Origin: Sitta carolinensis
Lineage: Eukaryota; Chordata; Aves; Passeriformes; Sittidae
Assembly (NCBI GenBank): GCA_032173965.1
Contig: JAVUNC010000004.1
Span: 57,287,501 to 57,351,500, forward strand
Direction of reading: 5' to 3'
DNA: 64,000 bases
The notes under the pieces: model-generated
Databases searched by the model: none
What the model was told of the DNA's origin: nothing
Seen by the model: the letters and a program-made list of their open reading frames with translations, nothing else
Made by a program: the position numbers and the translations under genes
Shown: positions 13,778 through 26,200 of the stretch, in pieces
Position numbering within the stretch: position 1 is the stretch's first letter
Layout: each line of letters begins with the position of its first letter

Positions 13778-15137
13778 GCAAAGTACAGTTAATCAAGGAG
13801 GCAAGGAATACATTTGCCTGTGAAACACAAGTAATCCATATTTTTGCAAGCATGCTTTTTTAAAAGTGTTTTTTGCCACCCATGTGCTATAAATTTGAAT
13901 GTTTTACTAATTCACCTACAGCACACTATTGGTTTAGATGCTGCGTTTAAAGGACCTTATGTTTTTCATAATGTTAAAGCTGATTTGCAGTTTTTAGCCG
14001 CTCAGGATTTTAAAGGCAAATCAATGTACTGGAAGGAACAAAAAATTTCTTAAACTAGGACCTCCCAGTATGCCTGTTTGGGTGGCCCTAGCCGATTATG
14101 GCCCATGAAAATGCGTGGTCATACATCTGACTGGTTTTGGTTGCTGTTAAAGAGTTTTGCTTAACTGAGAAATGTAAACAGTATAGCTGTGTTTATTCAT
14201 AAATTATCAATGCATATGTATTTCAAGTTCTCTTACTAGGATGTTCTGTGAAAAAGTGCTCTAAGCAATAGGTAGCAGTTTTGACTGATGAATTAAAAAA
14301 TACAAAGTACCTCGTGGACTACTAGAATAGCTGAGCCTGAGATTCAGAGAAAATTAAAACTGTTTCAATAACTATATTGCAAGTGTATTTGGAAGGATCT
14401 TCCTGGAATGTTTTTATAAGGTGCTTAAAAACTCTGGGATATTACTGCTGCTAAGATTGTCTGGATAAATGGAAATTATTTGCATAGAAAGTGAGCAAGC
14501 ATTATTTCCTTTTACATTTACTAGCAAGCTTGTACCCCAAATACTGCTTTTCTGTTGGATTTTACATGAGTCCAGCTTGGCCTTACTGTAGAGAGAGATT
14601 TAGTTTCCTTGTCTGATGAATAGTTTTTCAGAGATTTCCTTGGTAGATTAAAAGGAAGAACGTTATAAATAAAGGAATGCTCAACATTGACTTCTATTTT
14701 TTGAATAATTCAAAACTTGGTGTGTTACAGGAAACAACAGCAGAGTTCTGTATTTCTTTTTTTTAAAGTTTTTAGTGTATTCTGCAATTTCTAGCAATAG
14801 CATGGAACTGGTTTGCATTAATGAGGCAGAAAGGGGGAAAGGTATTTTTTTTAAATATAAAGATTTGTGTTCTTTTTAAAAAGTCATTAAAATACTGTTC
14901 TGTGCCATGTTACTGGACCTCAGTTTTTAACTGTCATGTTTTCAATTGACAATGAATTGGAAAAGCTTTGATGACTGTGTCATGTTTGCACCTGGTTGCA
15001 CTATTCTGGGACAGCTGATCTCCTCTAAGCTTTAGAAAAATCAGCAACAAATTTCAGTCTGTTTCATTACTGAAAACTATTACAGACAGTGACAAGAATA
15101 TTTTGGGGGAAAAAATTATTTATGGAAAGGGTTTTTC

Positions 15138-15291
15138 AAGCATTGAAACAGTCTGGCCAGGGAAGATGTGGAAACACCATCCATGGAGATACTTAAAAGA
15201 CATGTAGATGTGGCACTTAGGAACATGGTTTAGGGGTGAACTTGGCAGTGTCAGTTTAACAGCTGGACTCGGGGATCTTGGAGGTCTGAGA
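15138..15291 (+). mobile_element. CR1 LINE 3' fragment, sense
   Basis: The fragment contains the degenerate CR1 3' UTR landmarks in order: ccatccatggagatacttaa, then a gacatgtagatgtggcactt-like stretch, acatggtttag, acttggcagtg and a ctcggggatcttggaggtct-like end. The terminal octamer repeats are lost or diverged, which indicates an old copy. It has no ORF. Confidence 0.85.
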
Positions 15292-15890
15292 GTTTCTAAA
15301 CATTGTTCTGAGGATGCACTTTTCTAGGCTCAGAGGCTGACTTTCTTTAACCTGTTGTAACTTTGTTAAGCCCCTGCTATCACGTTTTGTAATGCAGAGT
15401 TTCTAAACTGATAAGTCTGTAGAAAACCATTAGTGGGACTGTAGTTTGTGAAATTACCATGGATTATCCAAATGAGCTCTTGAAACAGAGTTGTTGTAGC
15501 TGTGGCAGGTCTGAACCTGTTCAATAAATACCTTGGTTTGTGTGCAGTAATTGAATGATCCAGTTTTCAAGTTACTATTCCATTATTAAAAATGACAGGG
15601 TCATTCAACACCCATTTGAGTCCCACTTGGTTTTGTACTGGGAGTGATAGGTCATGCTCCATAGTAAGGGATAAGCACAGGAACTGCATTAAATTCGGAT
15701 AAATGACTATTGGGGCGTGTCTTACTTGCAGTAAAATTACTTTCTGGCTTTGAGTTTTGATAACAGAAAAGCAAGGCTATCACTTCCTTAGAAGGCCAAG
15801 TAGAAAAAGGTGGCCTACTTTAGACAAGAAAAAAAATTGACTTATGTAAATGAAAATCAGGGCAGAAGAGGCAAGAAAAAAAATTTTTTC

Positions 15891-15915
15891 TTTTTTTTTT
15901 TTTTTTTTTTTTTTT
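15891..15915. repeat. (T)25 homopolymer
   Basis: A run of 25 T directly follows an A-rich stretch (aagaaaaaaaattttttc). Confidence 0.9.
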
Positions 15916-16164
15916 GCTTGTATTTAGCACCTCTACAAAATGTCAGTAAAAGTAAAGGAGCCCAAAATTATTTCTGAGACTCCTTTTTTTGTTTTTCATT
16001 AACATGTCAGTGAGTGATTCTGTGAGCATTTTCATGGTGAAGTTTGCTTAACGTATTTATTTCAAGTCTGTGCAACTCCAACCAACCAAAACCAGAAAAC
16101 AAATATGTGGATATCCATGTTTTTCCATTTTAAACATATTGTTTCCCAAATAAGTGATATAAAA

Positions 16165-16215
16165 TGATTTATTTAAAATGTAAAATTTAAAGAAAATGTA
16201 TTTTAAAATAAATCA
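16165..16215. repeat. AT-rich imperfect inverted repeat
   Basis: The left arm TGATTTATTTAAAAT (16,165-16,179) pairs with the right arm ATTTTAAAATAAATCA (16,200-16,215) with one single-base bulge. The region is almost pure AT, so the arms may be partly coincidental. Confidence 0.7.
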
Positions 16216-18187
16216 CAGAAAGTAAATACAGTATTCATTGATGTTATTTCTTGTTTCAAATACATTGTGTGACTGTTTCCTATCAACTTTACTAGTACTG
16301 GATAACTGGAATTTGATTTATAAACTGGTGCATTGTTCAGAGAATATGTAATGCATCATTGAATGCAAAGGCAACCTGAGCTTGCCAAGTTTTAGAATTA
16401 GTTGGTGTATTTATTCTAGCCAACTGCTTAGTGATGATAAGCATAGATAATTAAATTTGAGTAATCTCTTGAAGAACAAATTTATTTCTTAATTGTCTTC
16501 TGGAGAGCAGGTTCTGTTTTACAGCAGATTTATAAAGGAGTTTGGAGACCCCTAGGTGTTTATAGTTGTTTAAGCCTGTGTTGTGGGCACACTTGTTTGT
16601 TCTGTTTGTGGCACTGTCCAGCTGTGGTTTATGAACTCATGAACCCAGACCTTCAGGTGGATAAGCATTACAGCTATTAATTTGGGGGAGTTAGAGAAGA
16701 TGTTTAGCTAGCTCGCAGTCTTCAGTATATGTACTGTTGTGTGGGTGAAACATCTGTGTTAAGGACAGAGTAATTCCTGAATAAGACATGTTGGATTTTA
16801 TCTTGAGATTAATTGGCTGATCTAGAAAATCATATATAGTAGAGTTTCCATCAGCTAAATAGAAATTAATTTCTATCCTAAGATATGCTAGTGGATTGTA
16901 GCCTCACGTGTGTCTAATGTTTCTAAGTATTTTACATATTTGTGAATTAAATGTGACAAATATACTTGCCCTGGATAATACACCTGAAATACTATTTTTA
17001 TGACTTAAACAGCTTAAGAAATCCTACGAATTTTGTAGAGTTTGGTTGTAATTTAAACCTAAGCTCTTTATTGGACACTAGGGCAGAAATGTTTTAATTT
17101 CATGTCTGAGAATAGGATTCAAAACAAGCTATATGAATTTGAAAGCAAATTAATTTAAGAAGGGAGGGAAAAAGGGCCACTTATTTAAGTTCAGTCTCAG
17201 TTCTGCTGCAGGGTTATCCAGGGAGGTCTCCCATAACTCTGGATCTGATGGCTGTCTTGAAAACTGCATGCCAAATCAGCTCTTTGCCTCAGCATTATTA
17301 AAAAGTAGATGATTCCTTCATTAAGGAATTAAGGCTGTGCTGTGAGTACTTTCAATGCTGTGCACCCTGTACAGTTCTGGACACAGCACTGAGCTGTGTG
17401 GGTTGTCAGCTGAGCTGAAGTCCCTGTCTCACTTGGCACACAAACTCCTTCAGACAATCATCCTTGTTCTGATTTGTCTTGTCTTGGTGCATCCTGTCTG
17501 ATCTTGAGGCTTTCATTAAATAAAATGGAGTGTCAGCATTGCTGGTGATGGGAAAATATTCAAAGGTGCTAGAAAGGAGGATACAAAATCCCAGCCAGTG
17601 TGTGGTGGCCACATGTTGACCATTAGCCAATACCACAGAGGGTACATAAGGTTGCTGTAAGAGGAGACATGTTCACTGCCTTCCTGAAAAGCCTTTTCTC
17701 CTCTGCCCACTGCAGTGCTGGAAGAAATACTGGTGCTCTACAGTGTAGCAAAGCTTTAAGTTAGTAGGATTTTCTGTTTGATCCAGGCTGAGGTCACCCT
17801 CCGGATGGTCATTCCTTGGTTAACTTCAGCAGTACCTGAGTGTAAGCAGCTCTTCCATCCCAGTTCATAGAACTCTCATTAGAAATTAACTGAGGCAGAA
17901 AAATGTATGAAATCAAAGACAGAAGTTCACCAATTGTAATTAGTTCTTTCAGGTAGGAGAGGGTCCTTTTGTGCCTGCCTACCTGGTAGTTCATCCACCT
18001 GAGAGCCTACTGAATTGTATTGCAGTTAATCCCGAGAGAGTTTTGTCTGCTTACACTTCTTCCATACAAACACAGAAGCGATGAAAGGTGAAAGCCCATC
18101 CTTCACAAGGGCTGTGGAGCAGGGGAGTGCCTTACTGAAATGTGCTGGTTTTGATGGAGAACTCTTTCTTTGCTTTGTGTCCATTAG

Positions 18188-18262
18188 GTTTTACTAAGCC
18201 TGTGTCTGCAGAGATGCCAGATAAAACACCAGGTGCTTCGGAGCCTGTGCCCGGAAGTGAAG
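18188..18262 (+). CDS. PLEKHG1: Candidate upstream exon of PLEKHG1 (alternative N-terminus)
   Basis: This is a 75-nt exon candidate. It is preceded by a pyrimidine-rich tract (ctctttctttgctttg) and an AG at 18,186-18,187, and followed by a good donor, AAG|GTTAGT. An ATG at 18,214 with G at -3 opens MPDKTPGASEPVPGSE and leaves one base (G). That base plus the first two bases of the 60,223 exon makes GAT, so the frame continues as [10 protein letters not shown] and on to [10 protein letters not shown]. The result would be a 56-residue N-terminal extension. The 26 nt before this ATG are open in the same frame (FTKPVSAE), so the whole exon could be coding with an earlier start still further upstream. 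I do not recall this extension in the reference human protein, so it may be an avian or alternative isoform, or the exon may be 5' UTR with a chance open frame. Confidence 0.6.
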
Positions 18263-19535
18263 GTTAGTAGTTTTTTTCCATTTTTTTTGACTGTTGAAAA
18301 AATAAAAAAGTGTTGGGATTCTGTGAAGAATTTTTTGAAGTTAAAAAATGGGTTTCCCTTACTGGCCTTAAATGTAAGGAAGAGCTGAATTAGTATTATA
18401 TATGCATGTTTATCTAAATAGCAGGAAATTTTCACGTATCTTTGAGTAACCTCTCCATCCCTCCCTAGCCCATCATACATGATAGTACTAAAATATATAA
18501 TAATGGGGAAGGACCAGTACACTTCTAGGATTTCAGCATTGGAGAAGATGTTTTGTCCCATTTGCTAAAGAGATCTTGTTAACTGAAGCCAGATTTTTGT
18601 ATGGGATACTTGAGTCTCACAGAACCAAATCTGACATTTAAGATGTGGGTTGATTGATACATGGAGGAATTGTCTGTGTGATTTTCACTAAACCAGTGAA
18701 ATCTTGAAATGCTCAGTCAGACCATTTTATTTCCTCTCAAGGTCTATTAATTTTAAATTCACACATCTGAAGGTTTGGTACTTGGTTTCAGGGAAAATTC
18801 ATTCTTTGAAAACAGTTGTAACCCTGCTAATTTGATTCCTTCCCCAGAATCACTGCTGATGGGTCATTAAAATATTTTATAAAAATATTTTATGTGAAGA
18901 TTGTGAGGTGTTTCTGACGGTATTGTGTCACAACTATAGTAGCTCTTGTGTATCCTTGCTTTTGTGGATCATTGCTGTCCCCACACAAAGGTTATATTAA
19001 TTAAAATGTGTGATTTAGTTAGACTAAAGCTTACAGCTCAGGCTTGTTTATTCTATGCCTCAAGACAGACATCTCAAAATTTAGTTTTAAGTATTTTTGT
19101 GGATTTTGAACCTCAGTTTTGGCATTTGAAAGGCATGGAGGAACAATGCTGCAATAATAATTTCAAGAAGTGCATCAACAATAGTAGAGAAATTTATTTC
19201 TCTTCCTTCATGTAAAAGGTATTAAATTATACTTAACTGGAGAAGGCCTTTTTAAAACTTTCTGTAAAGCTTAACGTGTTACTGGGAGATCTCTCAACAT
19301 AAGAGGAGAAGCAATTACAGCTAGTCTTTTCAAGACTGAGCTCTCTCTGATTCACATGTTGTGTGCCATCCTTATAAATACTTAAGCTAAAAGCACTGGA
19401 GTGAGTCCAATTGAAGCAAAAGCCTACAATAAAATATAGCTATGATGAGATGATTCTGAATCTTCATTTTCAAATTGCATTATCATTGTATTTTGGTGTG
19501 ATAAGAGCTCATGAATTTATTCGAGTCTGTTTAAA

Positions 19536-19686
19536 ATATCCTTGCTCAGTTGGTTAGAACAGGATGCTGATAATGCCAAGGTCACAGCTTTGGTCCCTGT
19601 ATGGGCCATTCATATGAGAGTTGGACTTGGTGATGCTTGTGGGTCCCTTCCAACTCAGAATATTCTGTGTGATTCTCTGTGTGTGC
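19536..19686 (+). mobile_element. tRNA-Ile-derived SINE with CR1-like tail (TguSINE1-like)
   Basis: The left half resembles tRNA-Ile. It has an A-box-like ttgctcagttgg at 19,542-19,553, then gatgctgataatgccaaggt, a degenerate B box (gctttggtccc, 19,587-19,597) and gtatgggcca matching the acceptor-stem end. The right half is CR1-like (gagttggacttggtgatg, then gggtcccttccaactcagaa) and ends in octamer-like repeats (attctgtg, gattctctg). This chimeric structure is that of TguSINE1, mobilised by CR1 machinery and described from passerine birds. The B-box changes and the lost cloverleaf mean it is not a functional tRNA gene. It is the main reason for assigning the window to a passerine. Confidence 0.88.
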
Positions 19687-22600
19687 TTTAACAAACGCAA
19701 TGTTTACTGAAACAAAACTTGATTTAATCTGGATGCTTTGTTTTTAAATGCTCTTTAAAAGCTAATTTTTAGATGTTAAAAAAAAAAGGTGAGCTAATGA
19801 ATAATAATGAATCTGCACTTAAGACATCTGTTTTTATGTTTTGGTGAAAATGCTGTACTATGGATAAATTGTATGAAGTCATGAGTGCTGAAAGTTAATG
19901 AGAGTTTTTGTTGGTTTATTGTAATAAATACATTCAAAGACGTTATGATAATATTTACTGAAAAAAAATGGTAACACTTATATGCCAGTGGCTGCTGCAG
20001 CAGGGACTTACAAGATAAACTTCCATAGTTAGTCTTTGATCATATACATCTCTATTTACTTAGCATTTATACAGCTAACTGATATGTAGAAATGTTTAGC
20101 TGGTATGACTGAGTCAGAATTGAGAAGTGGGTGTTTCATTTTTCACTAATTAAAATACCAGTGCTCCTTATGTGCATAAATATTTATGTGAACTTCTGTA
20201 ATTATTTCCAGAAATCATATAATCTTATTACTGCTTGGGTTTTTTCCCAAAGAAATATTCTTGCAGTCATTGGTTAAAAGAAAAGAAAAAGGTGTATTTG
20301 TTGTTACAAATTTCTAACAATTAACCTCTTATGTTCATCAGGGTCAAGTTGGGTTGAGCAAAGTGTTGGCAAGTAACTGATTATCTGGAAACTTTGAAAA
20401 AGCCAGTGTTGCTTTAACCTAGCAGTGCCCCTCCCTGCCCCTGACCCACTGCTCCATATGCTCCAGTTAAGCCACCAAGCACATGGAAGCTGACAATTGA
20501 GAAAGGAGTTTCCCGTAATTAAGTTACTGTAGCTGAGTCCTTGACTCGAGGGTCCCCAGTGGGTGGGCAGACTATTTGCTTTTCTGCCGCCTCTTCTGTC
20601 AGACCTTTTAGAGTCAACAGTTATATTTATAAATGTCAATGCTTGCTTTGTGCTATCAGGAGAAAAAAAAAAAAAAAGAGGACCTGGAGATTCGGTTGTT
20701 GCAAAGATGGAAGTGTGTGCATATCACAGAGGGAAAAATATTTTTTCAAGAAGCTTGTCTAGCTATCAAGGAGTGGTAGACAAACAAATTAAAACAAAAA
20801 CTCTTACCATGATCCACATATGACTATTTCTTAACTGTTTTCCTTTGGCAAAGCTATTATATTCTATTTACAATGGATGCATTTAGAACAATGTACTATG
20901 TCAATACCAGGAAATGGATTGAGTGTATTTCTGTTTTAGCTTGCAAAGGAATTAACATTTGTTCTGCTTGTTTGCTGAAAAGTCACTCTTAAACTTCTAA
21001 TATAGTTAACCACTGGAAATAAGGCTGTGACAGGAGTACCCCACCCACTGCACAAATTCCTCCTCTCTCCTTTAGAGAAGCCGCCATGATTCATGGTGGC
21101 TGCTCATAATGTTGTCTGGAACTGAGGAGTCACTTATTTGCAAAAATTTAGGGGAATGATTGTTGAATTCTTTCATTACAAATTATCTGTCTCATAGGAT
21201 TAAGACTTTTTTAGCTTAACAAAATTTTGATGATACTGAAATGTTTTTTTCATCAAACACAAGTATTTCGTCCTGTGGATAGTGGATTAAATTTTTCTCA
21301 TGATACCTGTGGACAGCTGTCCGTCTCATAGCTAGGCTTGCTTCAAAGAAACCAGATGAGGTCTGCCTTAGTATCTATTTGGAAGATTCCCAAACTCAAA
21401 GTTTTTGGGATATCAGTCAAGTGCTACCTTAGCATTAGCTTTATGCAAAACACTTAGAAAATATATATGGATATGGGAACCTTTATTTAGTTCCTTCAGT
21501 CAGCTTGACTGGTTGTTTTTCTGTGCCTTAAAAGTAAAAGGCATGTTTGAAGAAGACTTGAGGAAGTTAAACTCCCACAAAGTCTTCTTCCTTTCCCTCT
21601 TCCCACACCAACTTTTTCATTAAGTAAGAGGCATGACTTCCCACAGCTGGGTCCTCTCTTACTGACTTCATGGTTCACACTTGCATCCTGAAGGAAACGA
21701 ATGTCACACCTGGACTTTATAAACAGCCACTGACAAATCCCTGTGGACAACAAGCTTATGTCATTGTAAAATATCCTACAGCAACAAGCAGTGGTTTTCC
21801 TTGCATTGTGTACCTGATGGCACTAGTGGGAGCTGTACCAGCATGTTTTTGTTGTGCTTGTGATAAGTGTCATTGCATATGGGTAACTCCTCTGACTAGT
21901 TAAATTGCTATTCTCGCGTAATGTGACATGACAGGAAAAAACAGCAATGCACCCCAAATTGATATTCTTCGATGTATGAAGAAATAGTAGCATATGGTTC
22001 CTATTTCTAAATTTGCTAGCGTGATCTTTCGTGCAGGAATGCCAGGATTATGGTCATATGGGTTAGAGAAGTGCTGCGTTCTGCCTTTTTACCATGCTGA
22101 TGCCTTTCAGACAAAATTATAGAGAAAGAGTGTTGTTAACTTTTTATTTATGTCTACAGCCTTTAAAGAACACAGAAGTAGATAGGAAAATGAAGCATGT
22201 TATCTAAAGCTTTTTCGATCTTATGTGCATGTGAGATTATAAGGCAACTATGGTGATAGTGCACTGTAGGCTTGAAGGTCATTGCTGAGATGAGACAAAA
22301 AAATCTGTGTGCTGACACTGGATGGTCAGATGGAGCATAAAGGCCTTGGTATTTATGCAGAGGTGGTGGACTTTGTGGACTTCCTGAAAATGATATTGTG
22401 AATCTTAAAACCATGAGTTGAAGGGGAGACCAAAGAATACAGCTCCAAATAAATGAGCCACGGTAAACTAAGGAAAGGCCTTTAGATGAAAATGGTTGGA
22501 AGCTAGAAAAATCATGGGGAAAACATAGTACATGCTTTTTATATTCTCACTATCACCAGTAATGATTGCCCGTGCCAGGTTATTATTCCTTAGTTACTAT

Positions 22601-23212
22601 TCATAGCCTCATTTTGCAGCAGTTTTTAATGCCCCCAAAATCATATATTGATGGAGGAGGAAGTCTCTGTATAAAGATAGTATCTGAAATTCATTACCCT
22701 AGTGTTTATAAAAGGAAGTGATGAAGCCTAAGTAGATTTGAAATCTGATTGGAAATGGGAGAAATGCAAAGTGGAAGGGTGATGAAATTGGATATTTTGT
22801 TTCTGACTCCTCACTAAATTGTTGGCTTCCCTATGCACACCGCAAGAGGGTGGCACATCTTCCTTTGGAAAAGGGGCTGTAGGCTGTTGTCATAAGGCAT
22901 AATGACTCTTGTCATAACTCTTGACATCCGGGCGAGCCTCCAGTCCGCAGAAGCTGAGCACTCACAAGAGCCGAAGCAAGCTGCTCTGCCACAGCCTGCC
23001 TGTGTGCTGCCCCTGTGTGTGCAGCACAGCTCACGTTCTCTGCCAGTGCAGGAGGCATGAAACCACAGCCTTGAATCAGCTGGCTCTTTTCCTGAAAGCA
23101 TTTTGATGAACTGCCTTAGTCACTGAGCCACTCTGGCTGGGTCCCACTTTCTTTCTCAGTCGCCAGCTGGCTGAAACTGGACGGGCTTCTAACCTTCCTG
23201 AGATCAGTGAAG

Positions 23213-23236
23213 AGGAGGAGGAGGTGGTGGTGGCAG
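23213..23236. repeat. Short GGA/GGT triplet repeat
   Basis: About four gag/gga triplets are followed by several ggt triplets. Confidence 0.7.
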
Positions 23237-26200
23237 TCTTGATCTAGAGCAGTGAAGGGCAGTGAGAGGCAGACTGTTCTGGACGCTGTGCTGTGTTTGA
23301 GCACAGTAAAGCCTGCTCCTCCTCAGAAGCGAAGATGCAGTTGCTGTAATGTTATGGTGATTAAGTCACTGATTACAAAGGTTGGGCCATTAACAAGTAG
23401 AATAACTTGTTCTTCAAATGCCAAGCACTTTCCCTGGTGTCCTGACTGGCTGGTATCCTGGCCAAAGATCAGTGTTCCAGTCATCCTTGAATTATAAAAA
23501 GTTTATGTGGGCTGAACTGCTTAAACTTGAGGTTTGGAAAACTATGGAGGGTTTTTAAAAATCAATTATCCCATTTTCAAATAATTACTTTTATTTTTCT
23601 GTTTCAATGGTAACTAATTCTTAGTTCTTAAGCAGTTAAGAAGTGTAGCACTTGAGTTTGATGCATTTTTTTGCTTTTGTATCAATAAATTGCACACAAT
23701 ATAAAATTATCTGTATAGTATTTCACACATAACGTGTGCATGTTAAATAACCAATTTTAGTTCAAAATAGGGAAGCTAAGTGTGGCTTGCATGAAGCAGT
23801 CAAATGTGATGCATCTTCATGAAAAGCAGCTAGGTTTTTTTAAAGCCTTTCTGAATCTTAATGTTATTAATTTATTTCTAAATTGAACTTCAAAATTGAG
23901 AGAAGTCTAAAACAATTCAAACATTCCTGGGGGAGCAAAGATTCCTTGCTAGAGAAAAGAAAGAAGTGGCGTACTAATTTTTTGTGTATTGAAGTGTAAA
24001 AATGCCTTTTCCTATAAGGAAGGATAAACAGTGTCTAACTACTGAATTTATTTAATTCTTTTGAGCTTAGCTATGTATATAAAATGCTCAAAAAAAAGTG
24101 ATTGAACACTCCTTCATTAATTTTTTTTTTTTAATTGTGTTATGCTTAGCATCTGTCTTGCTTATGACCTCAGAAATGTGCTGCTGATCCTAAAAAAAGC
24201 TATTGCAGGTTTAAATTATCTTTTTCTGCTTAAAAATAATTAGAGTACTGTAGTAGTTTCTGGAGAATGCCCCAACCAGAAGTTACACTCTAATATTGGA
24301 ATCTTACCTGTGTGTGACCTGGAGTAAAAATATAAATGTACTATTCTGTGAACACAAATGTTGGCAGTGTGCTTTGCATCTTTCTAGATTGGGATTGATA
24401 ACTATTGCTTCTCCTAAGATTTCTTTATGGGACTTTGTAACCAAACAGAACAGTTGTTGTTGTTAAAGCAGCTACTAGATGTTAAATTGCTCTTCTGCAA
24501 TAATTGGAATAGCCTAAAAAGACAGTTACAATAAAAATTGTCCTGTTAGAAATGCTGATTTAAAATAGTTTCCTTTGCCAGCTTCATAATGGCTTGTTTT
24601 GGGGTTTTTTTAGTGGTGGTGGTTTGAGGTGTTTTTCTTTACTATCATATATTCCATGTTATTGTGTGGAAACACAATCCAGATTGCTGGCAACTGCACA
24701 GGGTTAATATACAGAAAATAAGTAATAGTAACCAGTAAGCTTTCAACAGTTTCTTAAATGTAAATCAGCTTTCGTCCCAACAACTGTGTTTTTTCTCCCC
24801 TTTTGGAATTTCTGCCATATTTCTGCTTTATTCAAGTGACAAGCCAGAATTCTGTTTTCAAATTTATTGATTTCACCTCCTCCCCAGCCATAGTTCTTCC
24901 AAAGTAACTTAAAGGACATAGAAGGATAGGAGACAAAAATGGATTACTTGCTACCAGTTAAAGGGAGCTGCAACTCTTAAGATGAATGAGAATGTCAAGG
25001 TTACAGTCTTTCATCTTGTGCTAACCATATCCTTAAGACCAAAAGATCCAAAGCAGTAAAAATAAAGATACAAACACATTTTGCTGTTTGAGTGGCAGCA
25101 GCACAGGTACCTCTGCATTATTGACCACTTAATTCTGAAGAATTTTGACAGGTGCTATATAGTTAGCAAATGTAAGCCTGCTAGTAGTAATATCACTAAT
25201 TTTTGTTGTTTATTTACCCAGTTATATGTCTAGCAGTAATTTCAAACTGTGCCATTGACATTACAAGTGGGCTGAGAGACTCTGATTGCCTAAATTTAAA
25301 CTTGAGAGATTAATATATACAGAGGAAAGTTTAGCTGTTGTTTTGCTTTTTAAATTGGTTCCCGATAGTTTCATTTAGCTTAAAAAGGGGTAGAAATGCT
25401 GCTTGCTGATAAACCAGAAGGAGAGGTAGCTTTGAGGTTTTATGAAGAGTAAAAAATTTTGTAGTGATATGTCAAACTCCTGAAGTCAACTTCTTGAAGA
25501 GTCAGCAAGCTGAGGAGAGCAGGGAAGGGGAGTGAAGGTGGGAGGCTGCTTCTGTTGTACTGTGCCCAGATCCATTAGTGGTGCAGGAAAAAGAGCACAC
25601 AGGATACTTTAATTCTTTAAATTATATCTGCATTAGTTTCTGGTCGTCTCTTTGGTCAGAATATGCTGCAAAACCAATTGTGTAGTTCAAGACATGAAAA
25701 GTTAGCAAATACTTTAAAAATAAGTCTGTATTTAGTTGTGGGTTTTGTGGAGTGGATCTTAAATTCCATTACATACATCTTGGCAGGGGTTCCTGCAGCA
25801 TCTATATTGTAGAATAATTTAAAATAGACACAGCTTCCAGGTGAAGTAAACTCTGTGTGCATATATGCACACAATGTAGCCTGTGCTTCAAATGATGGAA
25901 TGACCCAAAAATTGCTTAAGGTGTAAGCATTTGAGCTTAACCTCTGTCCTAGCAAATCTGGACTCTTTTGGTTCAGGAAAGCCAGGCAATCCAAGTTATT
26001 TGGGTTTTGTTATGTCTACTTTCTGTCAAGATAGTTATAAACCACATGCTTGCTCTCAATGTCTGTTTGTTAAGAAGGGTGGTTATCAGTTTATATATTT
26101 GTACTTTTCACTGCATAAAAATTTCATGGTTATGGTTAAATTTTATCTCATGAGAGGGTATGTGTTTCACAATGGAAAGCAATATTGGAAAAAACAAGTC

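Larger units (their letters stand above)
11101..18187. other. Unique AT-rich DNA between the GC-rich block and the first supported exon
   Basis: No coding exon is recognisable. The stretch contains 25-nt T runs at 13,753-13,777 and 15,891-15,915, a CR1 fragment at about 15,138-15,291 and an AT-rich inverted repeat at 16,165-16,215. If transcription starts near 10-11 kb, this is the first PLEKHG1 intron; otherwise it is intergenic or part of a longer intron. Confidence 0.55.

Noticed and set aside
13844..14053. 69-codon frame just right of a 25-T run, considered as a retrocopied gene
   Set aside because: The T run would imply a minus-strand retrocopy, but neither strand resembles a protein I know, and no target-site duplication was seen.
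19540..19610. Possible tRNA-Ile gene
   Set aside because: The B box is degenerate, the stems do not pair properly and a CR1-like tail follows, so it is a SINE rather than a tRNA gene.
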